Positions 1 through 8,555 of a stretch of DNA of 64,000 nt are shown one piece after another. The stretch is taken from assembly GCA_032068765.1 (NCBI GenBank), contig DAMBHY010000008.1:1-64000 (forward strand), written 5' to 3'. How positions within the stretch are numbered: the first letter of the stretch is position 1; each line of letters begins with the position of its first letter. The notes under the pieces are model-generated. The model had not been told where the DNA came from, did not search any database, and saw only the letters and a list, made by a program, of their open reading frames with translations. A program made the translations under genes and the position numbers. This stretch comes from DAMBHY01 sp032068765. GTDB lineage: Bacteria > Bacteroidota > Bacteroidia > Bacteroidales > Dysgonomonadaceae.

Positions 1-210
1 TTCGCATGATTTTAAAGTGTAATTCATGCGTTTCAGTACTCGTTCGCATGATTTTAAAGTGTAATTCATGCGTTTCAATACTCGTTCGCATGATTTTAAA
101 GTGTAATTCATGCGTTTCAATACTCATTCGCATGATTTTAAAGTGTAATTCATGTGTTTCAGTACTCGTTCGCACGATTTTAAATTGTAATTCATGCGTT
201 TCAGTACTCT
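1..210. repeat. 42-bp satellite array, five copies
   Basis: Five head-to-tail units start at 1, 43, 85, 127 and 169, each exactly 42 bp; the array may continue to the left of the window. Each unit holds CGCATGA and its reverse complement TCATGCG, 14 bp apart, then TTTCAGTACTCGTT with a central AGTACT. The 7-mers therefore start every 21 bp in alternating orientation. Copies differ by only a few bases, the fifth being the most diverged. There are no unique spacers, so it is not a CRISPR array. Because 42 is a multiple of three the array is open in one frame, but I see no sign that it is translated. The same unit occurs again near 52.1 kb. Confidence 0.93.
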
Positions 211-690
211 ATTATATGAATTTAAGATTAGCACCCATTGTATTTTTATCTAACATCCTATTTTGAGTGTTATAAATGCAATGCAGTATTAAAATGCATT
301 AATCTATTTCATGTCATAATCCCAAGACTTCTTTTTTGCCAGCTCTCTTCTTCTTCATAATGAAGATGTAAGTAAATTAATGAAACATAAAAAACAATCA
401 GGGGTTAAAAGTCCGTACTTTTAACCCCTTGATTATTTTTACTTACATAGATTATGAGATGCTTCCGATAATTTTATCGTCAATACAATTTCTGCTTATT
501 GGCTTTTTTTCCGATAAAAACCTTCTATTAAGCTCTTTCATATATTGCAGACGTGGACAAGTTAGCCTTGGCTTAGGTCTAATTCACGTTAATTTTAAAC
601 TCATCCTGCTCATATACTAATGAAACTGCCTCGCAATATTGAAAATTGAGAGAGAAAAAACCAGTTTGTTGACAATAAAAAAATAATCTA
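211..690. other. gene-free decayed region
   Basis: No credible gene is seen. The stretch holds a strong hairpin at 396-440 and two segments that resemble parts of the other satellite locus: 469-531 resembles 51750-51815, and 561-600 resembles 52244-52284. Read on the minus strand, 455-545 gives a short peptide fragment similar to one encoded on the minus strand near 51.8 kb. This looks like the remains of a repeated element or gene. Confidence 0.6.
396..440. terminator. strong hairpin, terminator-like
   Basis: A 12-bp perfect stem, GGGGTTAAAAGT (401-412) with ACTTTTAACCCC (417-428), closes on a CCGT loop. It is extended by AATCA/TTGATT with one bulge and followed by ATTTTTA. An outer pair, ATGTAAGTAAA near 366 and TTTACTTACAT near 438, could extend the structure. 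No gene reads into it within the window, so its role as a terminator is uncertain. Confidence 0.55.
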
Positions 691-1893
691 TTATTTTAAT
701 GCTTTTCTTCTTTGTAGTTCTTTTTCGATAAGTTGCAGTTCGCGGCTAGATTGACCTTTGACTGAAGTATTTTCTTGCGCACGGCGCAATAAATAAGGCA
801 TCATCGTCTTGACTGCGCCGTAAGGGACATATTTAACGGTGTTGAATCCTGCTTCTGCAAGGTTGTAACTGAGATTATCACTCATTCCGTATAGTTGCGC
901 GAAATAAATTTTTGGGTCGTTGCGCGGAATATTGTTTTTATCCATCAGATTTGCCAGGTGCATACAGCTCTTTTGATTGTGTGTGGCTACCATAAAATGG
1001 ATGGTATCTCTGTTTTCAACCATATAATCTATGATATCGTCGAAATCTCTGTCAGTAGCGGTTTTGTCAGGTTGGATTGGTGAAGAATACCCCATAGCAA
1101 GAGCACGTGCACGTTCTTTTTCCATATATGCACCACGAACAATTTTCAGTCCAAAATGAAAACCTTCAGATTTGGCTATTTTATGATGTTTCTTCAATCT
1201 TTCGATGCTGTCCACTCGATACATCTGATACGTATTTTGAACAACTGCTATATTCTTGTTGTATTTCCTGGACATTTCCATAATCAAATCATCTAACATG
1301 GGTTGAATCCAAGTTTCTTCAGCATCAATAAGAACGGGAACATTTAATTCATATCCAGCTTTGAAAATATCGTCCACTCTCTTGAGCACTTTACGGTATT
1401 CTTCGGTTTCAGCATCTGAAAGTTTAGCATTATCGCTGACTTTTACTAACAAATCAAAACGACCTACACCTGTGATTTTGAAAGCACTATAGGGTACATC
1501 TTTAGGATGATTGTGCGCATACTGAATTGTACGGATAACTTCTCTAGAAGTATCATCAAAAAGTTTCTCACTTTCCTCGCCTTCCACAGCATAATCAAGA
1601 ATTGTGCCTACATTATGCTCTGCAAGTTTCGCGATGGTTTTCTCAGAGTCCTGAATAGAGATTCCTCCCACAAAATGCTTGTAAATAGTGTTACGAATAA
1701 TTCGCTGGATGGGCAAATGCATACCAAAAGCTAGATTAATCATTGGTTTCCCTACTTTTACCAAGGTAGAATTATTCATAAATTTGAACAATTGGTGAGT
1801 CTGACGCAAGTCTCTGTCTGATTTACCTCTAAAAGCTACTTCTGAATTTTCAAAATTCAAAGCATTAGAATTAACATCCCTCATAATATTCAT
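691..1893 (-). CDS. proline dehydrogenase
   Basis: A 400-residue protein of the PRODH (FAD-dependent TIM-barrel) family, which oxidises L-proline to 1-pyrroline-5-carboxylate and passes electrons to the respiratory quinone pool. Family-like segments are the LKIVRGAYMEKERARA stretch around residues 250-265, the ATHNQKS strand, and a C-terminal YVPYGAV...YLLRRAQEN substrate-side segment. It is the stand-alone form without the PutA aldehyde dehydrogenase domain. The partner enzyme is encoded at 9347-10978 on the other strand, so the two steps are encoded separately but close together. The start ATG at 1893 gives the usual N-terminus; a methionine three codons further in is an alternative. No clear TAnnTTTG box was found upstream. 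Confidence 0.93.
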   Translation of the reverse strand: MNIMRDVNSNALNFENSEVAFRGKSDRDLRQTHQLFKFMNNSTLVKVGKPMINLAFGMHLPIQRIIRNTIYKHFVGGISIQDSEKTIAKLAEHNVGTILDYAVEGEESEKLFDDTSREVIRTIQYAHNHPKDVPYSAFKITGVGRFDLLVKVSDNAKLSDAETEEYRKVLKRVDDIFKAGYELNVPVLIDAEETWIQPMLDDLIMEMSRKYNKNIAVVQNTYQMYRVDSIERLKKHHKIAKSEGFHFGLKIVRGAYMEKERARALAMGYSSPIQPDKTATDRDFDDIIDYMVENRDTIHFMVATHNQKSCMHLANLMDKNNIPRNDPKIYFAQLYGMSDNLSYNLAEAGFNTVKYVPYGAVKTMMPYLLRRAQENTSVKGQSSRELQLIEKELQRRKALK

Positions 1894-1994
1894 TTTAAAT
1901 AATTAGTTATACAAGAAGATTTATAAAGCACTACGAATTTATACTTTTTCCAGAATAAAATATTATAAATTAAAAGAGATTTTTTACATAATGG

Positions 1995-3206
1995 TTATAA
2001 TCTTCTTCTTTCTTCTTCTGCAGCACCTTTTCCTTTGTATTTACTGGAAGCAGAATTGAAGTTGTATGACACGTGAAGACGTACTCCGTAATGGTCATTG
2101 CCGTTCCATTTATAGAAATCGACATTTCCAATGTGAGCGTCCATATTCTGCGCGCTCGTTTTAAAGATATTGCGAAAGGTGAGATTCACATTCAGTTGGT
2201 TTTTGAGGAAGTTCTTATTGATTCTAATATCTGTCACAAAATTTCCGCCGGAAACAACTTCACCCGAATTTCCTTTGGTTCCGCCCCACATATCCACCAT
2301 CAAAATATATTCTTTCGGCAAGAAGAATCGGTTGTTAAATCGGAATGAATACATTGGTTCGTTATAATCTTTTCCTTTGTAATTCAACCATTGTTTATTA
2401 AAATAAAGTTCCAAAGAAGGCTTCCACCATTTGAACTTGTGGCTGTACATCAGGGAGGTCATCAAGCGGGAAGTATTGGCAACGTTTTCTACACTGAACA
2501 ACATGACCGGACGATTTTTGTATTACTCTATCGTGAGGTTGATATCATCTTTTATCCATCCGTAGGTGGTTGAGAACTGCCAGTCTTTCCATCCGAAAAG
2601 GTAGGTCAGTTCGTTGACAAACGAAGGTCGGAGAGAAGGATTTCCTCCTTCGTAAGTGTAGGGATCGTAATAGCTGATGCTGCTTCGCAACTGATTGTAT
2701 GACGGGCGAACAGTGGTGTTGCGATAACTCAAACTCATAGAAATATCGCCATCATTGTATCTCACAGAAGCTGAAGGAAACAGATTGGAGTACTTTTTGC
2801 TTTGATCGTCGCTTTTCTTATTCATGTAGAAATAGGCAAAATCAATGTATTCGTATCTCAAACCAGCTTGGAAAGAAAACTTCTTCCAATTTTTATCGTA
2901 CGTAAGGAAAGCGGCTGCCAAAGACTGCGTAGACTGACTGGTGTTAGAAGGCAAATCCTTTGCAATCTCCTCGTTCAACATTTTATATTCCTGAATTGTT
3001 GGTATAGGAAGCTTCGGAGCCGAGCGTCAATTTCCCGAAATCGAACTTGTGACTAATCCATCCTTTTCCTGCATAAAGACAATACGAATTGCGGCTTTCA
3101 CTGTTGACTTGATTTTCTTCTTTGGTCAACAAATTGACAGTGTGGGTGAATTGGTCAGTAGTAGAACCACTGTCGGAGCAAACTACCGCGTCATTCTGCA
3201 TACACA
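1995..3206 (-). pseudogene. broken outer-membrane beta-barrel (TonB-type) gene, 3' part only
   Basis: Three consecutive minus-strand frames (about 3206-2983, 2981-2523 and 2504-1995) read as one continuous C-terminal barrel of the Bacteroidetes outer-membrane beta-barrel family. Recognisable pieces are GLRYEYIDF, YRNTTVRPSYNQLRSSISYY, GGNPSLRPSFVNELTYLFGW and a C-terminus ending in arginine-leucine. A one-base frameshift lies near 2985 between YTNNSG and MLNEE. An in-frame TAA lies at 2523-2525, after which the same frame continues YKNRPVMLFSVEN. The signal peptide, the CarboxypepD/plug region and the first strands are missing; upstream the sequence runs directly into 21-bp tandem repeats. 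It would lie at the 3' end of the operon coming from 6782. A sequencing error could explain one lesion but not the missing 5' half. Confidence 0.85.
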
Positions 3207-3335
3207 ACCTATCGACTTCTATATTTAACCGCAACGGAACAATAAACAACCGCAACAGGATATTTCATAACCTCAACGGAGGGGTAAAGAACCTAAACGG
3301 ATAGGTTGTATAACCTCAATGATGAGTTGGACAAC
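3207..3335. repeat. degenerate 21-22 bp tandem repeat
   Basis: Six units begin at 3207, 3228, 3249, 3270, 3291 and 3313, each opening with ACCT or ACCG and, in the better copies, AACGG. Spacing is 21 bp, once 22 bp. The array sits between the barrel pseudogene and the intact TonB-type gene, replacing what should be the 5' half of the pseudogene. Its unit differs from the 42-bp satellite. Confidence 0.7.
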
Positions 3336-3418
3336 GTAAAAATTGCAGTATATAATCCATCGCTACCATATTTTCCTGCAGTGCACCAACTTTAAGCATA
3401 CAAGATTTTGCGATTTCT

Positions 3419-5908
3419 TTAAAAACTAAACTTTGCAGACAACAAAACTTCGCGTGGACGCAAGGAGAATTGAGACTGATAAACCGACAGCGGATTATAG
3501 AGCGTAGATTTATATTCTTTTTGGTTGAAAATATTATTAACTTGTAAAGTAAGATATGCCTTCTTTAATTTGTATTCCATATTCAAATCGGCAAAAAATA
3601 AATCGAGAGCTTGATTTGAAGTCAACTGATTATGATAATATTCACCAGTTGCATTCATATAGAAATTGCCTTTTGTATAACCCACATTCAGTTTATTGCC
3701 GATATTCCAAAGCGGATTTGTTTTAGAATATCCAAAAGAAGAAGCCATCCGACTAATATCCGCACTGTATGAAACATCGATATGTTTGGTTAGCGCAATA
3801 CTGAATTTAGGAGTAAGTCTGAAATTCTGAAAAGTATACGGAATCAAATCTCCATTTCGCAATTGAGAAGACAGAAAGTCAGTCCAATTGACCTCGATGG
3901 ATACTTTGGCATGTAAATTATAAAATCCTTTAGAAATGACGGAATTAACTGAAGCAAAGGATTCGTTGTGCGGTTGATATTGACGTACAACCTGAATCAG
4001 ACTGTCAGACACCTTTTGTTCCAACGTATTATTGGATTGCGTTCGGCTATATTTGGCATGGGCGGTAATGAAAAACTCCTTCAATGTATTTTTATACTCT
4101 CCTCTCAAAGAATAATACTGTTGATGAGATAAAGGAATTCCCTTTTCATTCACGATTTCCGTACGATAATCCGCAAAATAGGTTTTTTGATAAAAGGAGA
4201 TGATTTCCCCCAACTTTTTTGAAAAACTTGCATATCCATAGAATTTCCAAGCAGGATTCGGACTATAGGTTACGCCGAAATTGGCAGCAGGAAGATATAT
4301 CCACTTCTGCCGATGAATGAGATAATCCAGATGAGCAGGCAGGGAGGCATTTAATCTAAAATCACCAAACAAATATTCATACAAAGGGTCTATCCACACA
4401 TCTATCATCTTTTGATACAGATTTAAATCCACCTTTGAACCCAATTTATATTCCTGTGCTATTTTCGTTTTTCCAATCCTTATACTTCCTTGTGCAACGG
4501 CATAAAATCCTTGCGAATTATAAGGAAAGAGATGATTGTAAAAATTCAGTTTTTCTCTGTTCGTCCAATAAGATAGGACTGACTGCCCACGCACCATATT
4601 TCCATTCTTCAGGGTGCGATTGGCATTTATATTATTTTTTAATAAGAGATAATCATTCAGTTTTTGCTGTGAAAGCGCATTTGTCCCCAATATATCAGTT
4701 AGTTCAGATAATTTGCCTAATGAAATTTCCAGTTTATTTCTAAGAAAATAGGTTTCGTTGTTATCTTCGTAGTCGGCAGAAATATTCACCTTGTCCATTT
4801 TCAATCGTGAAAATTGATTTTCTTCAATACGCACCGTATCCGCAGGATTAAAATAGGAAGTAATCTCGCTTTGGTGTTGGCGAATATCATCATGGGTATA
4901 GAAAGCATTCAATTTGATTTGGCTATCTTCTCCCGTTTTGTACAAACGATTAGCGGACGCCAACGCGGCATCGTCAAACAACCATCTGCGCTCTTTCAAG
5001 GGTGCCGAAATATTGCCGGTAGTCAATAATTTGTATTCAGGAACGAAAAGCATTTGACCATCATAACTTTCATCCGCTTCTTTGGTGATACCGTTTCCCG
5101 TATTGGAAAGTTTCAGACTGTATAGCGACTGACTTTTCTTTGAAATCTGAACAGCAGTGGCTTCCAATTCGCACAACACCTGTTCCGCAGAAAAACCCGC
5201 TGCCGCTTTCGCATTAAAATTCCATTTGTCTTTGAAATCGTCTTTCAATCGAAGATTAATATCGGGAACTTCACTCGGTATCTTGCCAACAAGCGATTTG
5301 ATTCGCTGGTGATTATCCAAAACATCCACGCCTTTTATTGCTGATGCAGAAAGGTTTTTACTGATACTTTTGTATCTGTCGCCCAGCATATCCAACCCTT
5401 CTACATATACTTTCCCCACATCTTTTCCTTTGAATTTTATTTTTCCATTATCGTCCACATCTACACCTGGCAAACGTTTGAATAAATCTTCCACTGTCTT
5501 GTCTCCCGCACGCAAGAATTTTGAAGCATCGTATTTAATCGTATCGTTGCGACCCCAAACACGACCTCCATGTATGGTTACTTCTTTTAGATTAACTGAT
5601 TGAGGTTTCAGCGAAACGGCGAAATTACGCTGTGTTCCAATCCTACGTTTGTAATGCTGATATCCGAGAGAGGAAACATACAGGGTAAGTGAATCGGGAT
5701 TATTTTTGAGTGAGAATGCAAACTCCCCTTTCTCATTAGTGGAAACAAAATCCACCGTTCGCGGCCCATTGAGGATTACCACATTGGCAACTTCCACAGA
5801 CTTCCCGTTTTCGGCATCCTTCACGGTGCCGGAAATTTTGTATTGGGCTTTTGCACCGAAAATGGTGCAAATTAACCCGATACATAAAATGTAGAGTTTT
5901 AATTTCAT
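3419..5908 (-). CDS. TonB-dependent-receptor-like outer membrane protein with CarboxypepD_reg domain
   Basis: An 829-residue protein with a signal peptide (residues 1-21, ending AKA), a CarboxypepD_reg-like beta-sandwich around 22-105 (KISGTVKDAENGKSVEVANV and SSLGYQHYKR), a plug-like region around 106-220 (VEDLFKRLPGVDVDDNGKI, VYVEGLDMLG) and a long beta-barrel ending in an aromatic residue (SAKFSF). It lies in the outer membrane. This subfamily is commonly encoded next to GLPGLI proteins, as here: the GLPGLI gene is 19 bp upstream on the same strand. The substrate cannot be read from sequence. Expression probably depends on the promoter at 6816-6823. It may equally act as an export or assembly barrel; energy-coupled import is only inferred. 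Confidence 0.85.
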   Translation of the reverse strand: MKLKLYILCIGLICTIFGAKAQYKISGTVKDAENGKSVEVANVVILNGPRTVDFVSTNEKGEFAFSLKNNPDSLTLYVSSLGYQHYKRRIGTQRNFAVSLKPQSVNLKEVTIHGGRVWGRNDTIKYDASKFLRAGDKTVEDLFKRLPGVDVDDNGKIKFKGKDVGKVYVEGLDMLGDRYKSISKNLSASAIKGVDVLDNHQRIKSLVGKIPSEVPDINLRLKDDFKDKWNFNAKAAAGFSAEQVLCELEATAVQISKKSQSLYSLKLSNTGNGITKEADESYDGQMLFVPEYKLLTTGNISAPLKERRWLFDDAALASANRLYKTGEDSQIKLNAFYTHDDIRQHQSEITSYFNPADTVRIEENQFSRLKMDKVNISADYEDNNETYFLRNKLEISLGKLSELTDILGTNALSQQKLNDYLLLKNNINANRTLKNGNMVRGQSVLSYWTNREKLNFYNHLFPYNSQGFYAVAQGSIRIGKTKIAQEYKLGSKVDLNLYQKMIDVWIDPLYEYLFGDFRLNASLPAHLDYLIHRQKWIYLPAANFGVTYSPNPAWKFYGYASFSKKLGEIISFYQKTYFADYRTEIVNEKGIPLSHQQYYSLRGEYKNTLKEFFITAHAKYSRTQSNNTLEQKVSDSLIQVVRQYQPHNESFASVNSVISKGFYNLHAKVSIEVNWTDFLSSQLRNGDLIPYTFQNFRLTPKFSIALTKHIDVSYSADISRMASSFGYSKTNPLWNIGNKLNVGYTKGNFYMNATGEYYHNQLTSNQALDLFFADLNMEYKLKKAYLTLQVNNIFNQKEYKSTLYNPLSVYQSQFSLRPREVLLSAKFSF

Positions 5909-5927
5909 GTTCTATAATTATAAATTA

Positions 5928-6782
5928 TTATTCCAATTCAATAGGATTGTAAGGTTCCGCATGATGCTCTAATTCTTTTCCACTTTGATCAGTTATCTTT
6001 ACGTTTACGTTCGGGCTGTTTGCACGGATATAACCTATCACATCAGATTTGTAACGTTTCATTAATGTATTGAAATCCTTACGTGATATTTTATTGAACG
6101 ACTCTTGAGAAAAAGTCATAGGTGTAACATCTTTTGCCTTTTCGATACCGGTCGCAGTAAATGTATATTCTTTTTCTGTGTCTTGAGCTTTGAGTATAAG
6201 TCCGGGCAATCCATTCAACTTCCAAGGACCATCGCCCCGTGGAATTTCAGGCGTATACCATGCTTCATAGTCACGACCAAAGAGATGACCGGTTGCTTTT
6301 TGACAAACATAACCGCAAACGGTCATGGTATCGGTAGTAATATTCCATTTAATTTTAGGCATTGGTTCTTCTACAATATACTTGTCCAGTACTATCATGT
6401 CCAAAAATGTAATTTTTCCTTTCGGATAATTCTTGTAAATCGTGTATGAAATCGTTCCTCTACCATATTGTTCTGAATGTTGATTGATAGTTTCCTGTGA
6501 TGCTCCCGCGGCAAAGTCTGCATTCAAGACTGAATCTTTGAGGAATTTGGTATAACTGAAAAATTGTGAAGAGTTCTTGCCAATCAATAATCTCAGGGTT
6601 TCTTTGTCTGAATCTTCAGGTTTCTTGGTGTTGCTTATTATTTCTGCCTCATATTGTACCGTAAAAACTACAGTGTCAATTGGCAACGCTTTCTTCTTTG
6701 CCGAAGTACTAATAATTGTCATCTGTGCAAACACATTACTATTTGCTGCAAAAATCAACAATAAAAAAATGATTCTTTTCAT
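5928..6782 (-). CDS. GLPGLI family protein
   Basis: A 284-residue exported protein with an N-terminal signal peptide (MKRIIFLLLIFAANSNVFAQ). It contains the defining GLPGLI motif in the segment GPWKLNGLPGLILKA, about residue 190, preceded by a C-x3-C pair (CGYVCQKA) and a YEAWYTPEIP segment typical of the family. Members are Bacteroidetes-specific, of unknown biochemical role, and often paired with a TonB-type barrel, as here. It is the first gene of the minus-strand operon and faces the two-component system at 6954 across a 171-bp divergent promoter region. Confidence 0.9.
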   Translation of the reverse strand: MKRIIFLLLIFAANSNVFAQMTIISTSAKKKALPIDTVVFTVQYEAEIISNTKKPEDSDKETLRLLIGKNSSQFFSYTKFLKDSVLNADFAAGASQETINQHSEQYGRGTISYTIYKNYPKGKITFLDMIVLDKYIVEEPMPKIKWNITTDTMTVCGYVCQKATGHLFGRDYEAWYTPEIPRGDGPWKLNGLPGLILKAQDTEKEYTFTATGIEKAKDVTPMTFSQESFNKISRKDFNTLMKRYKSDVIGYIRANSPNVNVKITDQSGKELEHHAEPYNPIELE

Positions 6783-6815
6783 ATTTCAATCTTTTTAAAA
6801 GTGAATAATCTAAAG

Positions 6816-6823
6816 CAAAAGTA
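6816..6823 (-). promoter_or_regulatory. -7 box for the GLPGLI/barrel operon
   Basis: On the minus strand this reads TACTTTTG, matching the Bacteroidetes sigma-ABfr -7 box TAnnTTTG, 34 bp from the GLPGLI start codon. No good -33 box was picked out. Confidence 0.55.
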
Positions 6824-6919
6824 TGGGTTAAAAATTGCGGGATGATAGAAAGATATTACTGAAATATTACTCTCATGAAAAATGGGATAAAAAGAATCGG
6901 AAAAATACCCAACAACATT

Positions 6920-6927
6920 TACCTTTG
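6920..6927 (+). promoter_or_regulatory. -7 box for the histidine kinase operon
   Basis: TACCTTTG matches TAnnTTTG and lies 26 bp upstream of the kinase ATG. With the box at 6816 it makes a divergent promoter pair about 100 bp apart. Confidence 0.55.
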
Positions 6928-6953
6928 TCTGAAAGACAAAAAATCAAGGGATA

Positions 6954-8555
6954 ATGAAATCTAAAAAAGTGAAATGGATTTGGGTATTTAGCATCAGTAC
7001 CACCTTAGCAATTATTGGATTACAAGGTTACTGGCTCTACAATCAATACGTTTATAATATTCAGAAAAATGCAGATGTGTTGGAAAATGAAATCAAATCT
7101 GTATGGGATGATTATAAAGCCTTACAGAAAAATAGGCTGAATGCAAACAAACACAATTTTTTAACATATAATCTCAATACAAATCAGAATAAAATATATG
7201 CTTCCGATTCAACCAAAGATAGAACTGTTACAACTTGGGATATAAAAATAAAGACAAAAACGAAAGAATCAGTTAAGGATTCAACAAAAAGAATATCTCA
7301 AAAAGTTGAAATATTCAACGGAAAATATCAATACGATTTCCAGGATTCTGTTTCTCAAAAAATGGGAAGAAACGAAGAAAGCACCTCAAAAGAATCTATA
7401 GATGCGCTTGATTCGATAGTAAAACGTCCTTGGAAAATGAGCAAGAAAACCGATGGAAATATAATCATAAAACATATAAATTTTTCAACAAAGGAAAATC
7501 AAAACGTTATTGAAGAGGCAATGGAACTATACCTTTCTTACATAAGCAATCCGTTTCGCAAAAGCGAATTAGATAGCTTAATAATAACACAAACTTCGAA
7601 TATCAATTTTAAAACTGATACCTTTACTCTCAGCAATGACTCCGTTTTATGGAATCCAAAAACAGTGAGAGAAATAAATATATCAAATCCAATGCTTAGA
7701 TTATCAATCCCTTACAACCTATTGGAGAAAAAAGTATATACAATTACAGGAGCTATCCCGCCGAATGCAATCCTGCAACAGATGTTTTGGCAGATAATCA
7801 TCACGTCTCTGTTATTGATATTGCTTATCATTGTTCTGGCAATACAAATTAAAAACTTGTCACATTTGATGAAAGTAAACCGATTGCGACAAGATTTTGT
7901 AAATACAACGATTCATGAACTTAAAAGACCGGTGCAAACATTGAAATCAATGATTAGCTATCTCAAAACAGACTCTGAAAAAGAAAACGAAACACTGCAA
8001 ATAATAGAAGATGTACGTAATGAAACCAACAATCTAACATCATATCTTAAGAAACTAAGAGAAGTGAATGAAGGCGAGTCCATATCAGACAGCATTCATT
8101 TGTCTTATTTCAATTTTAATGATGTTGTACAAAAAAATATAGCTGAACTTAAAAAGAATTCGCACAAGACCATTCACATCGAAACACGCTTACCCAACGA
8201 AGATGTGATGATAACTGCAGATAAGATTGCAATGAATAACGTAATAACAAATCTTTTGGAAAACTCCGTAAAATATTCATGCGAAACAGTTGATATTGTC
8301 ATCAAGGCCGAAAAGCAAAATAACAAATTTAAATTCTCTGTAACTGATGATGGATTTGGTATTGACATAGCAGAACAAAGTCATATACTTGAACCTTTCT
8401 ATCGTTCCACGAATGAAAGAATAACGACTCTTCCCGGTATGGGACTCGGGTTAAGTTACGTAAAAATGATTGTGGATGCTCACAAAGGCACATTAAATAT
8501 TCAGTCCAAACCCAATCAAGGGACAACCATCACCATTGAAATACCACAACTATGA
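6954..8555 (+). CDS. sensor histidine kinase
   Basis: A 533-residue membrane kinase. Transmembrane helix 1 is about residues 9-29 and helix 2 about 279-299, so residues 30-278 form a large, Lys/Thr/Ser-rich periplasmic sensor domain that I do not recognise. HisKA follows with the phosphoacceptor in TTIHELKRP (His321). The HATPase_c domain carries the N box NNVITNLLENSVKYS, G1 DDGFGID and G2 GMGLGLSYVKMI. It overlaps the response regulator by 4 bp (ATGA), so the two are translationally coupled partners. It is divergent from the GLPGLI/TonB-type operon, which is the most likely local target. The signal is unknown. Confidence 0.93.
   Translation: MKSKKVKWIWVFSISTTLAIIGLQGYWLYNQYVYNIQKNADVLENEIKSVWDDYKALQKNRLNANKHNFLTYNLNTNQNKIYASDSTKDRTVTTWDIKIKTKTKESVKDSTKRISQKVEIFNGKYQYDFQDSVSQKMGRNEESTSKESIDALDSIVKRPWKMSKKTDGNIIIKHINFSTKENQNVIEEAMELYLSYISNPFRKSELDSLIITQTSNINFKTDTFTLSNDSVLWNPKTVREINISNPMLRLSIPYNLLEKKVYTITGAIPPNAILQQMFWQIIITSLLLILLIIVLAIQIKNLSHLMKVNRLRQDFVNTTIHELKRPVQTLKSMISYLKTDSEKENETLQIIEDVRNETNNLTSYLKKLREVNEGESISDSIHLSYFNFNDVVQKNIAELKKNSHKTIHIETRLPNEDVMITADKIAMNNVITNLLENSVKYSCETVDIVIKAEKQNNKFKFSVTDDGFGIDIAEQSHILEPFYRSTNERITTLPGMGLGLSYVKMIVDAHKGTLNIQSKPNQGTTITIEIPQL

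Noticed and set aside
1..266. An 86-residue open frame with 14-residue repeats across the satellite, and a possible CRISPR array
   Set aside because: The frame is open only because the 42-bp unit is a multiple of three and lacks stops; there is no start signal or domain. No unique spacers exist, so it is not CRISPR.
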